From: Selaginella tamariscina
Taxonomy: Eukaryota; Streptophyta; Lycopodiopsida; Selaginellales; Selaginellaceae
Assembly (NCBI GenBank): GCA_003024785.1
Contig: PUQB01000050.1
Location: forward strand, 150,001 to 214,000
DNA: 64,000 nucleotides
Direction: 5' to 3'
Of this stretch, positions 36,113-51,086 are shown in pieces. The position numbers and the translations under genes were made by a program. The notes beneath the pieces were generated by a model. It worked only from the letters and a program-made list of their open reading frames with translations. It was not told the DNA's origin and did no database searches. Within the stretch, counting starts at the first letter, position 1; every line of letters starts with the position of its first letter.

Positions 36113-36117
36113 AGGGA

Positions 36118-37420
36118 GCAAGCAACTCAATATGATATCAACTTCCAAGGTTGATTAAATTTATTAAGCGGCGTTTTAAAAGAAGATGTGTGTGTGTTTT
36201 AAATATATTTAAAAGTATAGGAGTGCATTGTTCTACCACCTTATCCACTCAGCAGAACCATGAAGATGCTCATATGATAGATTCCCATCCTGTTGTGAGT
36301 TCACTTCTCTTGTGTATTATTACGTGATTATTGGTACTTTGATTAAATCCACGCTCTCAACTATGTTTGACCTCTTGTATTATCATTTTGTCTGCATGTG
36401 CGTGTGCGCATGTGCGTTGTATATACTAACATAATCAATAATACAGAGCAGTACTTCATTTTTTTTAATAAATCTGCTGTAGTCTGTATATATGTAGGTA
36501 TAATGTCTGTGAATGTGTTCTTAAAAACCAATTATTGTCTATTATTATAACATATTCTTATATTTGTTATAATATTTTTAAATATGATGTATACTTATAT
36601 TATATTAAAATGTTTTAATATGATAAATTATTTATTTAATTATAATTTTAAACTAAACAACATTATTAAATATAAGAAACATGTTTTAAAATGTTTTTTT
36701 TGTTTTGTTTTTAAACAATATGTGTCCATAACGAGGCTGTATGACGATGTGCTTGTCACTTCACTACAGTTCTTTGATTTTAAACGCCACTAGGCCAGAA
36801 ACATATATTTATCTCATTCAGTCGCATGAAGTATATTTCTTTTGCTTAAAAACAAGTTACGCTAAGGTTAAACAAATCATCGATAATGACAAGCTTGATA
36901 GTCAATTAATGAATATATTAATTAGTAATTTGCGTTTGCAACTACCGTTATTAATATTATTAAAACATAAACGTTTGAAATCAAACGTGTTTTAAAAGAA
37001 GTTTGGGTGACCCTAAACACGTTTGCATACTTTTGTAATAAATTAATTTTTAAAAATTCAAAAACAACAAAAACTAAATACCACACAAACTCCCCGACTA
37101 CTCTTTAAGTGTAAGAAATGTTAAACATAGTTTCTAATTTATATTTTTAAAATCGTTTTTAATTTATTATAAAAAATTTAGAAATTTTTTCTAAACGCAT
37201 TTGCAAACGGGTTTAAGAAAACGTTTGGGTAACCCGTTTTGCAGCTACAGTAAGTATTATTATACATTTGATATTAACTTTTAAACCAGGTCAAATTAAG
37301 AGAACTTTATCAATTGCCCCCATGATTCATCCTCATCCAGGAATAAGGAGAGTGCACAATTAAATAGCCGATACTGCATCCATGAATCTTGCAGCTGAAT
37401 AAGCTTCTCTGGTTTGTGAA
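36118..37420. other. AT-rich intergenic DNA left of the LRR-like gene
   Basis: No gene is recognised. Low-complexity TTTAAAA and a short TG run are seen. Confidence 0.4.
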
Positions 37421-37441
37421 GGTATACTATCTCTCTCATAT

Positions 37442-37709
37442 TGGCTTTGCTCAAGTTTTGCTTGTTGCAGATTTGAAACTCAAACTGTGTCGAGCACGTC
37501 TTCAGACGAAAAGACAAGTAGAGAAAGTGAGTGGGAAGATCTATATAAGCAAGAGAAGCAAGGCGGCTCCAAATCCAAGCTCACAAAGATCTTGAAAAAT
37601 TTCACATATTATGAAGCCCTCAGAGCTTACCAGATCTAAAATCCCACGGCCAAGGCAACTCATAAGTCACATGAAAGGATCTCAGAAAGCCCCACCTCCC
37701 CAGCAGCAT
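37442..37709 (+). other. Possible upstream exon of the LRR-like gene
   Basis: After an acceptor-like TTGTTGCAG, a frame rich in Ser, Glu and Lys (FETQTVSSTSSDEK...) runs to 37640. Another frame, in phase with the next ORF, runs to 37709. Either may be a 5' exon or leader; the sequence does not decide. Confidence 0.3.
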
Positions 37710-37775
37710 TGAAATTCACGGCAGACGACAGGAAGAAAAAGGTATCGTATATTGAGGGAGTTTTCAAAGGCTAAA

Positions 37776-40366
37776 ATGGATGTCTCTCCAGATCGTCCAG
37801 ACTTGCTACCTCTAGAGGTACGCAGTCTAGACGATTTGGAGAAAAATCTGATCAAAATATGCCCCGTTAGAGTGGCAATTTTGAATCGTGGTTTCAAAGA
37901 TTTTGCTGGACTGCAACACTTGCTCAGGGCCGAGGATAATGTCATCGAGCACATTGACCTTATCGAGATTTCATCTCCTGAGGAAGGCTTGCTTGAAATG
38001 GTTATCACTAGCGTGAGTAGTCTAGGATTAGGCCTTTCAAGTACAGGAGGAGTTACTGCTTTGAACGAGGCCTTTGACATTGCCATAAAGAACAACAAAC
38101 CAATCAAGTTGAAGACCCTCGTACTAAGGACCTACTCTGATTTGGATCTATCTAAGTTGGCCATCATCACAAAACACATTGAACGCCTTATGATTCATGG
38201 TATTAGGTTTCACGGGATTGATCAATTACTATCTGATCCAACTTGCAGGATTCGGGATCTCTATATAGAAACTTTGAATGCAGAGTGGATCAGTGATGTG
38301 GTTGACAAGGGTAGAAGCCTACGCAAGCTGGGACTTCATGTGTATTATAGCACGCCAATTGAGTTCTTGACCAACCCCAAATGTACCCTTGACGGACTTG
38401 AAATGAGGATTGACAACACCGAACATGATTTGCAGGAGAGAGCCAGTGCTATTGCCAGATCTAAACTGTCTTCCCTTTCTATAGAGCTGTTCGATCTGTT
38501 CGATGACGATGGCATTGAGGATATTGAAATCATACTAAAGGCTGTACAGACTGCACCTTGCCTAACCCACTTGGTTTTACAAGCTGAATATTTTGATGAC
38601 GACGCTATAACTCGGATTGAAGAGTTTCTAACTAATCCGGACTGCAAGCTTAAGGGTTTTGGTTTGAGAGGAAATCTTGATTCCAGCTTTCAAGAGACAA
38701 TCCTCAACAAGTTAATTACAAACTACAAGATTTTGGAGCTGGATTTGCCTTGGGATTCAACTGAACTCAAGACAAAGTGGTTGGGCCTACAACAACGCAA
38801 CATTGCCGTCCAAAAGAGCCCCATCAAGTACAAGTTTAAACGTGGAAAGCTGGCTTTAATGTTCTCCAACACACTGCAACAGTGTGAAATTTTTAATGTT
38901 GGATGTCAAAGGGCACGCATTCACATGTTTCCAGATGGTAGAACAGGTATTAAAGCTTAGTTGTAAGTGTGCGTGATTAACTAATCACCTTTTATGCAGA
39001 GATTCACGTTCTCAGTGATGAAGAGTGGAGCAAGGAATTTTCAGCAATGGATTATGAAATACAATTTGACAAGCTCATGGCAATTTGTGGTCAAGGAGGC
39101 ACTAGTGGAGACTCAGGTAAAACAACTTCTGACCCGAGTGGCAGTGGAGATGGACAAGACGCCAAACAAAATCAGGAACAGGAGAAGCAAAACAACAAGG
39201 GGAAAGGCATAGAACAGAGAGATGATGAGCATGGCGAGGATGATGAGGATGACAAAAACGACAGAAATAAGAGGAATTACATTGCAAAGGGACGTACAAA
39301 GAAGAGCGTGAAGGAGTTCACCGTGGACGTGCACTTTGATGGAACAGACAACAAGGGACGTTTAATCGAAGGCAAACCAACGCAAGCAGTCTTCCCACGC
39401 ATGTTACTCACGTTCAAACATTACAAGACAGACCATCCGACTCTAAATGTGCAGGTGCATGTGACTTATCAAATAGCAAGCGAAATGGAAGCAGGCCCTA
39501 TCCATGACAAGTTTTTTGTCATGTTCAAACCAGAAAGCGATGGCAACACATCCATAACTGGTAAGCCAAGACTGAAGAATGTACAGAATATCAACAAGAT
39601 GGAGAAGTTTTTAAAGAGATTTGAGATGGGAAATGAATTCAACATTGGAGGTAAGGTAGGAAAAAATTTGTACATACTAGATGCAAAAGGGCAAGGTGGA
39701 TACAAGCGTAATACATTGACAGGGAGCTCTACTGAAGAACAAATCTCACGTGATGTCTTGCATCTGGAGGATTCACAGCTCACTATCAAAAGTTTAAATG
39801 ACCTTGCCGTGCAACAGTTTGGATTCATGGCTCACAACCCAAAATTGAAAGTCAAACAACTGGACAAAAACACAATTGAGAAGTATGTATCAGAAGCTGA
39901 TGAAGTGTGTCTGCATTGTGAAGCTGACTACGATCTTTTAGACCACCATGGACACACTCTCCATCCTTACGAGTTGACAGTTGGAAGGGATGTCATCTTC
40001 TTTGATGATGAAGGATGCCTCCATCCCTTCACAAGGACCACCAAATACTTCTTGGAGATCAAGCACAAAATCAACTGGAATATGTACAAGAATGGACATA
40101 AGATGATTTGGAAGAAGATGGAAAGTGAATTTTTGAATGGCATTCTCAAACGGGGTAACATAATTCCTCCTGAGGAACGTAAAGAATTCGATGACCTCTG
40201 TGAACAGGTTCAAGCCCTGCAGAAGAAAGATCCATCAAATAGCAACCAGGATCAGTTTGTGCAGTCCATCACCAACAGGGACCAGCCATCTGCCAGTGAG
40301 AATCCTAATACGTTAACAGGGTGGTTTCAACAGTGGCTAACTGAACGTACAGAACAATATTTTTAA
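37776..40366 (+). CDS. LRR-like protein with unrecognised C-terminal domain, two exons
   Basis: Exon 1 is 37776-38946 and exon 2 is 39000-40366, joined by a 53-bp GT-AG intron that splits a Glu codon (GRT-E-IHVLSDEEW). The product is about 845 residues. Residues 1-390 contain irregular leucine-rich repeat-like segments (LKTLVLRTYSDLDLSKL, LRKLGLHVYYS, LTHLVLQAEYFDDDAI, LKGFGLRGNL) of the ribonuclease-inhibitor style. An acidic/basic linker follows (about 410-470). The last 370 residues are a domain I do not recognise, with Cys/His at VCLHCEADYDLLDHHGH and a terminal Gln/Asn-rich tail. The start is the first ATG of the open frame; upstream exons are possible. An AATAAA lies at the stop codon. 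Both exons are open, so it is probably a working host gene. Confidence 0.75.
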
Positions 40367-40370
40367 TAAA

Positions 40371-41620
40371 ATTCTTCATTATTATTATTATTATTTACAA
40401 TGTTCATTTTGATTATAAATGTTTTTAATATTATTCTACACATTAAAATACGTGTGGGCATAATCAAAATATTTATTTCTAGTTACAATATGATATGTAC
40501 AGAATAGATCTGTAAATAGCATGAGCATTGTACGAACACACGCAAAGTAGTCTATAATCATGCTGTATCTAAAGTGGTTTATTATTATACTAATCAATAT
40601 TAGTCTGGAGACGACCCATAGATGTTTTATTCTTAAAATGTATATTTTTATTTAAATTATAAATTTAAAACCAAATTTACAATACATATATTAATACATC
40701 TATACATATAATAATGTTTTGAATAAAAAAGAATTTTTCTTCAAACAAAATTAACATTAACCTGAACATTTTCAAAATTTTAAAAAATTCTTATATGTTT
40801 TATATAGTATAGGTGATTGTAGTCGCAGAAAATATAAATTTAAGATATAATTACTATACATATTACAAAATCTGCTTAAATTTATATATAACAAAAGTAA
40901 ACATAGTTATATATAAGAAAATATAAATTTAGCAATGTCATTAAATAGCATTGATAGGACAATAAGAAATGCAATAAAACTTAGTTTTTTCTTATATAAG
41001 CAATTTTAACATTTATTTAACTAACGTATGGACGTTGAGGCCCATCGCATACGGAAGCTGACTCGTGACATTAACTAATCAAAATTACTCAGTAACGGAC
41101 GGACAAGGGAAATAGTAAGAAAATGCATATTTTTAATGTTATATTTTATTTAAAAATATCATACACATAATAAGAATAAGAATAAATAATACATCTAAAT
41201 TATGTGGTAAAATTGTTTCACATGAATGCAAATTCTTCACGTTACACACCATTTTAAAATAAAATTCAAACTAAATAAAATGTAGCTATTGAATTAAAGT
41301 ATACTCTACATAAAATATTATTAAAATAGCTTTAGTTTTTTCCAAGTTATTATTTATTTAACAAAATCTAAATTTGAAATAAAATCTAAATAAATCAGTT
41401 AAAATATATTTTTATATAACAGAGAAAATATTTTATTTACAGAATAGTGAAAAAAAAATGTTCTAATTCATATTAATCTACAGTCATGTAAGATTTCTTT
41501 ATTTTTAAAAAGAAATTTATTTTTCTCTTATTTTTTTATGTTTTCCTTGATTTTACTCCACATTAGATGAACACGTGAAAGAGAAAAATAATAATATTTT
41601 ATTAAATTATATCATAATAA
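40371..41620. other. AT-rich intergenic DNA
   Basis: I see no gene; A/T runs dominate. Confidence 0.5.
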
Positions 41621-41621
41621 T

Positions 41622-41945
41622 CTCGTAGCCCCCAATCAAGAAAAGAAGCAAAAGAGGGACATAGAGTAAAGCAGCCTTGCCCCAGTGGTGTGCATGCGGT
41701 ACCACGGGCCCTAACAACCCCATACACCACTAGAGCATCCTCGCTTAGGATGCTGCATGCTCGGGGAAACCCAGGCATCGTTGATGCCAAAGGGCCATAT
41801 AGCAAGCAAGCATGATCTGCTCAAAGATCTCAATACACGGGGTGCGCCAAATTAGGAATCGAGTCTCCATCCAGCTCGAGCTACGCGCGCAGAGTCGTGG
41901 GCGGGTCTTCTCCGCCCCAAGGGAGGAGGACAACGTATACGGCAG
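41622..41945. other. GC-rich island of unknown nature
   Basis: A sharply bounded GC-rich block of about 320 bp within very AT-rich DNA. It contains an inverted pair CCAGTGGTGT / ACACCACTAG around 41675-41735. No tRNA A/B boxes, protein domain or target duplication could be recognised. It could be a SINE-like or other short insertion, or a non-coding RNA. Confidence 0.35.
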
Positions 41946-43420
41946 AATCACCATCGTATCATTTCAATTACAAATTATAAAACATATTCATCCACGTATA
42001 CAGATTTTAACGAATATTAATATATAATAATTTTTAATTTAGAATATAAAATAAAACAAAATATGTGCCTTAATATTTAACATAGAAAAATTGCCTATTA
42101 CTAATTTTTATGAAATTATCATCTCGTAAACAAAATATAAAATTTAAAGTGAAAATAAAATCTAAACTATATAAACATATGATATATCATCCCTTCTTAT
42201 ATTATTACAATATTATAGTGTGTGTTTTATAAGTTTATCATAAACATGATTTCATTATTAAAATATTCTTTTGTATTAGAAATATTTTACATTCTTATTA
42301 ATTGTTTTTAACGAATCTCAAGTCAGGATAACTTATGTTGAGTCCCTATAAATGTTAGGGATCCATTTCTAATTATTGTTTACGTAAATATAATAAAAAA
42401 GAGATTGTCACACTTATCAAATTTGAATTTAATTTATATTATTTAATTTAATTTAATGCATTAACTTTTATAAATGATTCTAAAATTTCAAATGCAATAT
42501 CCATTTTTGTATCTTTTATTACAAAAATATTTAAAAAGACATTAGATCGGGAATCACTCAAATCTATCAAAATGAGCACAAAAATTCATTATTATGATAC
42601 ATAGTTGAGGTCCACCTTTAAAGAACACGTTGTTATTTCACTTTTTAAGTACTTGTTTAATCTTTCATATTAAGACGATGGTTTAAATAAAAAATGTATG
42701 ATCACCATATCACAATATTTTAAATATAATTGCATGTTTTGAAGGTACAGATACACCTTATGAAAACACATGTGATACGTCGTGTGTAAAGTCTTAATAA
42801 TTAATGTGGAAAATTCATGACTCAAACACTCTCTCAGTACTAAGTTAACACGATGTGATGTTACTTTATGTGACAATTGAAAATTAAAAATACATATTGC
42901 TTTCTTTTATATAAAAGAACCATTTCAATAGCTACGATTCAATGTCATTGTTTATACATGTTTGGGTCTACGTGTGTATTAACACAAAATTAGCCATCCC
43001 ACAGAATTGCCATGTGGAATTGTACGGGATTATATGGAACTGTTAATTTAAACTATTTGAACTGTATTAAACTATTTTAAGTATTCAAACTTCAATATTT
43101 CCATATTGAATTGTACGGAACCGTACAAAACGGTTTAATATTTTCATGGTGCCATTTTATAAGGTTCATCCTTCAAACACATTTTGATTCATCGACCTTT
43201 GACCATTAACAAACCTTTATGAATTTAAGGTATTAATATTTATAACAAAAACAGGTAGGGAATGGTACAGATTTAGGGTTAGGGTGACATAACAATATCT
43301 ACTAATAAGCTGCCACACACATTCTCAAATATGTACAATCAAAACAACTGTAATTTACGGATGTATATCATATATGTTCTTCTAAGTTTTGAACAAATTC
43401 ACTTTCTCTATCTAAAATGT

Positions 43421-43518
43421 AACATTGTAAATACATAGGAGTTCAATACATCCTGTTCTAAGTTCTCTTTTAACACTGTGAATACATAGGAGTTCAATAC
43501 ATCCTGTTCTAAGTTCTC
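43421..43518. repeat. 51-bp tandem duplication
   Basis: Two copies of AACA(T/C)TGT(A/G)AATACATAGG plus the following sequence, ending AAGTTCTC, start at 43421 and 43472. Confidence 0.85.
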
Positions 43519-46500
43519 ACATCCGCAGACGCACACACACAGGTGATTGAGTCTAAGAGATGTCTTCAAGAATCCATCTTGACAGACCTTTACCCATTTC
43601 CAAGCTTGTATTGATTCTAAATGTTCATTTTGCATAAGTTATTTTCTTATAAAATTCTTTTTTTTTTTTTTCCTTCAATTGCGGTGTTAATCTCCAGTGG
43701 CTAAAACACCTAATATATATATATGAATGTATGCATGTCTGTATATCGAAATGATGGATCATGCAGATATGTACGTTGTATGTAAGTGTATAAGTGTGTA
43801 TGCATATGTTTAGACCATTCAAAGAAACCTATCATGCTTCTTATATTTATAAAATACACTAGTATTATAAGTTTACACTTACATATAGACATCCACAGTG
43901 AAAGAGATGGGTGAGACAGATGTGCACATTTATTCTTGTTATTTACGTATGCATTGAAAAAAAAACATAGCATGAAAAACATATATATTGTGAAAAACAA
44001 ACACACACACGCACACCCTACCTATTGGAGGACAAGTGCAGATGTACGTATGTACGTGTATATGTATGTATATGTATTTATATCTATATCCTATATGTAT
44101 GTATGTATTCTCTCTCTCTCTCATATATATATATATTCACATTGTCAATTTTAAAATTAAATTTATAATTTAAGAATCATGTATTTGAATTTAATTAAGG
44201 ATTTTTAATTTAAATTAATACGACTGTTAACTTAAACATAAAATAAAAAATATTAAAACATTTTATATTTTAAATTTAAAATAAAATCTTATTATGTCTC
44301 AATTATTACATACTTTTAACATACTTTCCTTGTACATAGTTGCTTTTGCCTAATCCTTTTTTTACTTATTATTGCTTAATCTTCTATAATATTATAATAT
44401 ATAACCATTAAGACACAAATAAAGAGTATTTAAAAATATGCGAATATTTATTTATAAACTTCAGTTCAAAACTCAATTTTTAAGTCTTAAGTTTTCTCCG
44501 TTGGTTACCTAATTCATAAATTACCTTTTATTTTAGTAAATACTATATCCATGTACATACACAATATTCCTATATTCCAACTTAACATACAAGGAATCAT
44601 TCTTATGACAGCAAGTGGGTCATTAATAATAAACGAAGAAACAACGGTAAACTCTAATACCTACTCTCTTTCACACATGTACACATGCACACACACCTGC
44701 ATATTCATTTGCACACCGTTGAAATCTCAGTAACCTCACACACCACACATATATATAATCCTTACAATGTTATTGTGTTGTGAATACATTCTTGATTACC
44801 TGTCATTTCGGGGGCGACTGGCATATTTATACACGACAGACATATGTGCATGTGCGTTTAGGTAGGTGCGTGTGCGTGAGAGTCTTTAAATATACTAAAA
44901 ATTAATTAATAAGAGTTTATCCTTGTGTTCATGCATATACAGATACATACATATACATTAGTACGTGTGCGTGTAAGATTCCAAGACATTAACAGAATCC
45001 TTAACTCTTATTAATAAAATAAATATGATAATAATCACAAAATGATATATTGATATTAAGCCTCAGCACTTCAGAACCAGAGTCTATAAGTATATTTATT
45101 ATATTTATTAAGAATTTTTAAATTAAATGAAATCAGATTTAAAACGTTTTGTGAATTTATATCGAAAGGCAAAAATATTTATTCAAATATCTAGTGGCAA
45201 CGATTCCACGCTTGTTTTGAAATAGGTTGTGATTAAAGTAATTATATATTAAATGGTAATAAATAAAATATAAACTATTAACAATATTAATCCAATAGTG
45301 TCATGTTAATTTCACATGACATTATGTGCCACCAAATTCACATTCTTCCTGTGCTCCTTTACTCCGCAGTGTATATATGTGTGTGTCTATATACATAGAG
45401 AGGGAAAGTTTAAGATAAACTTTTATGGAATAACATGAGAAATAATGATGTTTGATTAAGAATACAAACTTATGAAACTAGTTAAGAAATTAATGATGAA
45501 ATAAAATTAATTAGCACTTTAATAATCTACATAAGCAAGAAACTTGCATTAACTAAAAGAACTTTTTATTTGAAAGCTATTAATAAGAATCTTCTACACT
45601 TAATAACTTCAACTATAATGATATAATATTATATATATATATATAAAAGTACATATATGTATATAGACATATATCTGTGAGTAATATATATGTAAATATT
45701 TAAATGAAAATATAACTAATGAGCAATATTAAATAAACTCAGAGTTAAAAGAACATCAAAATTTCAAATATAACTCAACTTCCTTGAGATAAATATAAAA
45801 CTTAAAACATTTGAATTATCAATAATACAGCATAATAATTTAATTTAAAGCATTAATTATATCTATATCTAAGCTTTTGTGTATATATGCAAATTTGTAT
45901 ATGCGTATGGCATTGATTAAAATAGTGAAATTTCCTGGCAGATGATATCTATATCTATATCAGATACTATATCTCTATCTATCTATATATGTGTGTGCGT
46001 GTGTATACAAACACAAGAGAGAGGGAAATACTTTGTATACTGCAATATGCACATGTATATGCTCCGTAGGTGCATTGCACACACGCATGCACGCTGGATT
46101 GAGATATGAATGACAGATGTATAAGTCTTCTGTACAAAGTTGTGTTCTTTATTGTAATAGGACAGTAAGTAAGAATGTGTTCACCATGTACAGTCATCAA
46201 AAGTTTTAAACGATGTTATTACAATTTGAGTCTTCATTAAAAACAGATATAAGACCTCAAGAATTTGAATTATCAATTTTAATAAGATTGCATATAAATG
46301 AAATGAGTTGTTAACAATCATTAGACAGTCTATTATATTTAATCAAAACATTATTCCAAGGATTTAGTATATCAGCTGCATCTGTCTCCATGATATATAT
46401 ACTTATAAACATATAGAAGAATTCATAACTCAAAAATCGTCTGTGTATGCGTGCGTGTGCATGTGCGTGTGTGTGTTGCTGGTTCTTAATGACAGACACT

Positions 46501-47739
46501 TACACGCACACATATACCTTTTGTATACACTATATATGCCAAAATTTAACATAATCTTTGTCTCTTGATCATAAGACAATCACAAAAAGATTTCTTAATA
46601 CAAACTCACAGATATTAAACTTAAGCACTTCGTAGTGGAGGTGACACTAGAATAACTCCATCCCCTCTCAAACAAGAACGGAACCTGTTTCTTCGTGGTC
46701 TACGAATAAGTGTATACTAAGTGTTTCATATATACAGATGTACACACACACATGCATACAACTTACTCTTACAATCTCGTCGTCAATCTCCACGGTGGTG
46801 ACAACCTCCTCCACTTCGCCAAGTATCATGTTTAAGTGCTGGTCATATGCCTGTATAATATACTTATTAGCTCACAGTACTGTATACATACATACATTCA
46901 CAGCTACACTTACACGTATTTATCGGACATACAAAACAAAGATAGATGTCATTCTCCCATATTAAACTCAACAATATATGTAAATGCCGGTACATACTGT
47001 ATCTGAAATTAAACAATAAACCCTAAACCCTAAATATGAAACACACCAGTTTCTAATCTTATGCTCGCTACTTTTTAGATATGACAACGATTCATATACA
47101 TTTATTTTCTTTGAATTTTACATAGTTACAATACATTCACATGGATTATGTATATAAATTCACTTTCCAATCTTGATATAAACAAGAATTTCTTTCATAT
47201 GAGTAGGAAAAATTGATATACACTAAGACATGGATACAACCCAGGCATTTATAATCACGAACGAAGGTAAGAGTTAAGGTTTGCTTTTGTATATTTTATT
47301 TATTTGCTTTAAACTTACATTCTTGTGTGTAAATGTGTAGATTCAAAATGTCCAAGTACAAAGGATTTGTTACTATGAGGTGGTACATACTTAGGCATGC
47401 ATTATAAAAACTTCATACCTCACTACCGACTACTTCATAATTACAATTTAAGATCACAACACATCCACATAAGCAATATAGTCCCTTGTTATGATGCATA
47501 TCTAACATTATGTAAAAGATGTTATAATGATGTCTCAATATTTAATTAATATACTTAGTAAGTAAGGAAAAAAAGAACATGGCCACTATGATGAGATTGC
47601 ATTGCAATGGTAAAGACTTTAAAATACATTAACAATGCAAATAAGTAAAAATTTTTCTTAATATTGCTTGTTCTTCTTGAACTTGTTTCTTTTTTTACTT
47701 TATCAAATATGTGGAGTTTTACTTCATAAGCTTGGAGTT

Positions 47740-48030
47740 TTTTTCGTGGGGTTGGACTCTCACTTTTTTAATTTATAATGTCGCTTTGTGAGCTTGAAAT
47801 CTCAATTTGTATAACATGACTTTCTTTTTTAGCTTAGAGTTTCACTCATGGTCCTTCACCCTCACTTTGTGAAACATGACTCTCACTTTCTAAGGCATGA
47901 CTCTCATTTTGTGGAGTCTCACATGGTAAGGTTGGAGTCTCACTTCATGGGATATAACTCACACTTTGTAAGCTTAGAAACTTACTTTATGAAAGAGTCT
48001 CACTTCGTAGGATATATGGAGTCTTATTTT
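47740..48030. repeat. Degenerate short tandem array (TCTCACTT-type)
   Basis: Repeated units of about 20-25 bp containing GA(C/G)TCTCA(C/T)TT. The translated HDSHFV-like peptide is a by-product of the repeat. Confidence 0.6.
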
Positions 48031-50164
48031 ATATAAATAGCTATTGCCAATTTCTTTTATCTAATGGATGATAATGAGAATAATTAAATTTATTTTTCCA
48101 CATTTAGTAATGTAAAGGTCTTTAAAGAAATGAAAAACAAGTTTTTAAGTATTATCTGCATTGTTGACTCAAATGCTATTATGGGTCACAAAGTAAAACA
48201 AATGAGCTCTTTAAATATTTCTAACTGACTTAATCTTCACGTAGTAACGTAAATTTTCAATGTGTTAATTATTCATTTGCAAAATGTTTTCAAATAAGTT
48301 TTTTAAAACTTTTTCATTTATAAGGAAAGACATGTTCTTATATATTTAATTACACTAAGTGATCGAGAACTTTAAATCTAACAATTTGCATCATTCACAC
48401 CAATTAAATTGAACGATTACATAGCAATTAAATTTCACTTAATAAGATATGGATTGTTTAATTATTTAAATGTAATGATTAAAACTTTTATGCATATAAT
48501 ATTGCCATGTGATGACCATGTCATGGCCATGTATGTATCGTGGTGCACCATCATCACTTTTTTTTAAAATTCAAATTTTATTTATGTGAGTATAAGTGCA
48601 TAAGATTTTCTATTAGGATATAGAAGTTTATTTTGTTCCAACATGAATCTCTTCTATAGTTTTATAATCATTTTGTTTTTGTTTTGGATTAATTGATGAC
48701 TTTTATAGTTTTATAACCTAGTCACTTTAATTCTAACTAATCTCACTTTTATAATTTTATAAATTAGTCACTTTATAATCTTATAAATATTTTGTTTGTT
48801 CTTTCATTTTAACTGGTCTTTCAATCTTCTAGTTGATTTAGTTATTTTAATATTCAAATTTTTATTTAACCTTATTTTATTTGTTTTGTTATTGAGTTTT
48901 AATTAGTCACTTATATAGTTTTATAATCTTTTTGTTTATTTTATTTTTAAATTTAATACTTTAAATATCTTGGTTGTGTTATAACCATTCCTTTATAAGT
49001 AACTTCTTATGTACAATGTAAATATTAAGTAAACTCGATTACATAGGAGACTCTACTAGCATTTCTTTTGACATCACCATGCTATGTGGAATACCACCCT
49101 TATTGCCATTTATTACTTTCATCATACCACACCTAATTAATTTATTGTAAAAATTATGTATATTGTAAAATATTGCCATATCCAAATGTTCAATCTAATT
49201 AACTTTATCACCTTAGTCTTCTAATTGCCAAATTAACATTTTTAGTTGACTATTTGGTTGTGTTAATATTTAAATTTCTATGTTGAGTTTGAATCAATTG
49301 GTAGTTCTAATATTTTAAATTTTAATTTTGTTTAGCACCTAATGGTACTTTATTTGATTATTTTGATATTTTAAGTTTAGTTTTCATATTTTAAATTTTA
49401 AATTTTGATTTTGTTTATCTAATGGTACTATATTATATTTTCTTTTTATTGATTTAATTTTAAGTTTAAATTCCTTTTTTATAAGATTTTTTTTTTCATA
49501 ATAAATTTAATATGTAGGGAATATTTTATTCAAAGTATAGTATTTATAATAGTTTGAAATGAAATTATATATAAGTTAGTTACCATGTCAATTCATTTGG
49601 GTTATATTTTAAATTAATACAAGGATAAAAAAACTCACATATTTATAAACACTTTGTGTTTAAGATTATTTACATAAATGGTATTAATCTTGATCAAACT
49701 TACTCATTTAAATTTGTAATTCTTATATACTAATACTTATTATGACTAACTCATACATTGTGTAAAGATTTTAATTAACATGGTAAGTGGCATTGGAACG
49801 AAATAGAATCTTATATCTGAACACTTGTTAATATAATTTTTCTATAGTACTATATGCATACATGCAATGTGAAGATGTTAATTAATGTTAGTACTTAATA
49901 ATATTCACCTAATACAATCTTATGTATTTACAACTATTTAACTTACAACTTATAAATATATCCTCAACAAATAAAAACACATTAATATAACCATACAACC
50001 ATAAAATGGTAATTAATAGTCAATATTTATGACTTCATGTGCTACATTCACATATGATATAGACCATGTGTGCTCCCTATGATATGCATACTCGTGCATA
50101 AAATATTCTTTATAATTAATATTAATTATTCATGTTTATATTAAATATAGCATGTTAAAATATA

Positions 50165-50196
<32 letters not shown>

Positions 50197-51049
50197 ACAA
50201 GTATAATTTACGAAAGGAATGGTGTAAAATATTTTTTTTGTAATTGCACCATTAAAAGAACTAATAATAGTAACAGTTTTTCAAATTTATTCATATTTGA
50301 TAATTAGCTAAAGAGCCAGCAAAAATAAAGAAACTTTAATACTTTAATATGCATATAGGGTTTTATATATGGATTAGCAATTATTATCTTTAAATTGAGA
50401 ACTCTTGAAAAATATTAAATAGTTTAGTTCATATGAAAAATAATTTTTAAATAGGCAATATTATAAATAAATGACATTATGTATAATGATAAAATAATTT
50501 AATTAAATATGTTGCTTTAATTAAATATGTTGCTATAGTAATCACAAGTATATACAAGTTTTTTTATTATTATTCATCATTTTAATATGTAATTCTTTTT
50601 TAAATATTTCATAAGTAAGATTTTTGTAAGTGATGTATTAAACTTAAATTTGGTAGTATTTGTCTTTTATTTTGGATTTAAGTACTTTCAAAAATATTTA
50701 TGTGTGATAATATTATCTAATATCTATGAAGGTATGTGAAATTCTTTTCATGTGTGCAAATAATTAACCAAGTCCCAAATAAGTCAAATGACAAATAATC
50801 ATAAATAAATGATAATAATCTTAGAGATCTTATATAATAAGTTTATTCAGTGTGTTTGTATGTTTGTCTATACACCCATCAATTTAATAAACCATTCTAA
50901 ATCCGCCATTCTAAACCTAAACATGTGTCATTAATACTCATTAGTGGCTATCCTAAATTATATTTAGCATAACATTCTAAAACCACATGATTTCATCCAA
51001 CGGTTAATATTCTATATATATTAAGATAAATAGGATAAATTACTAAAAT

Positions 51050-51086
<37 letters not shown>

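Noticed and set aside
41602-41954. Two short minus-strand proteins in the GC-rich island
   Set aside because: They overlap in different frames, match no family I know and lack start/stop context; GC content alone explains the open frames.
47848-48036. Small protein with HDSHFV repeats
   Set aside because: The frame follows a degenerate short tandem DNA repeat; no gene signals.
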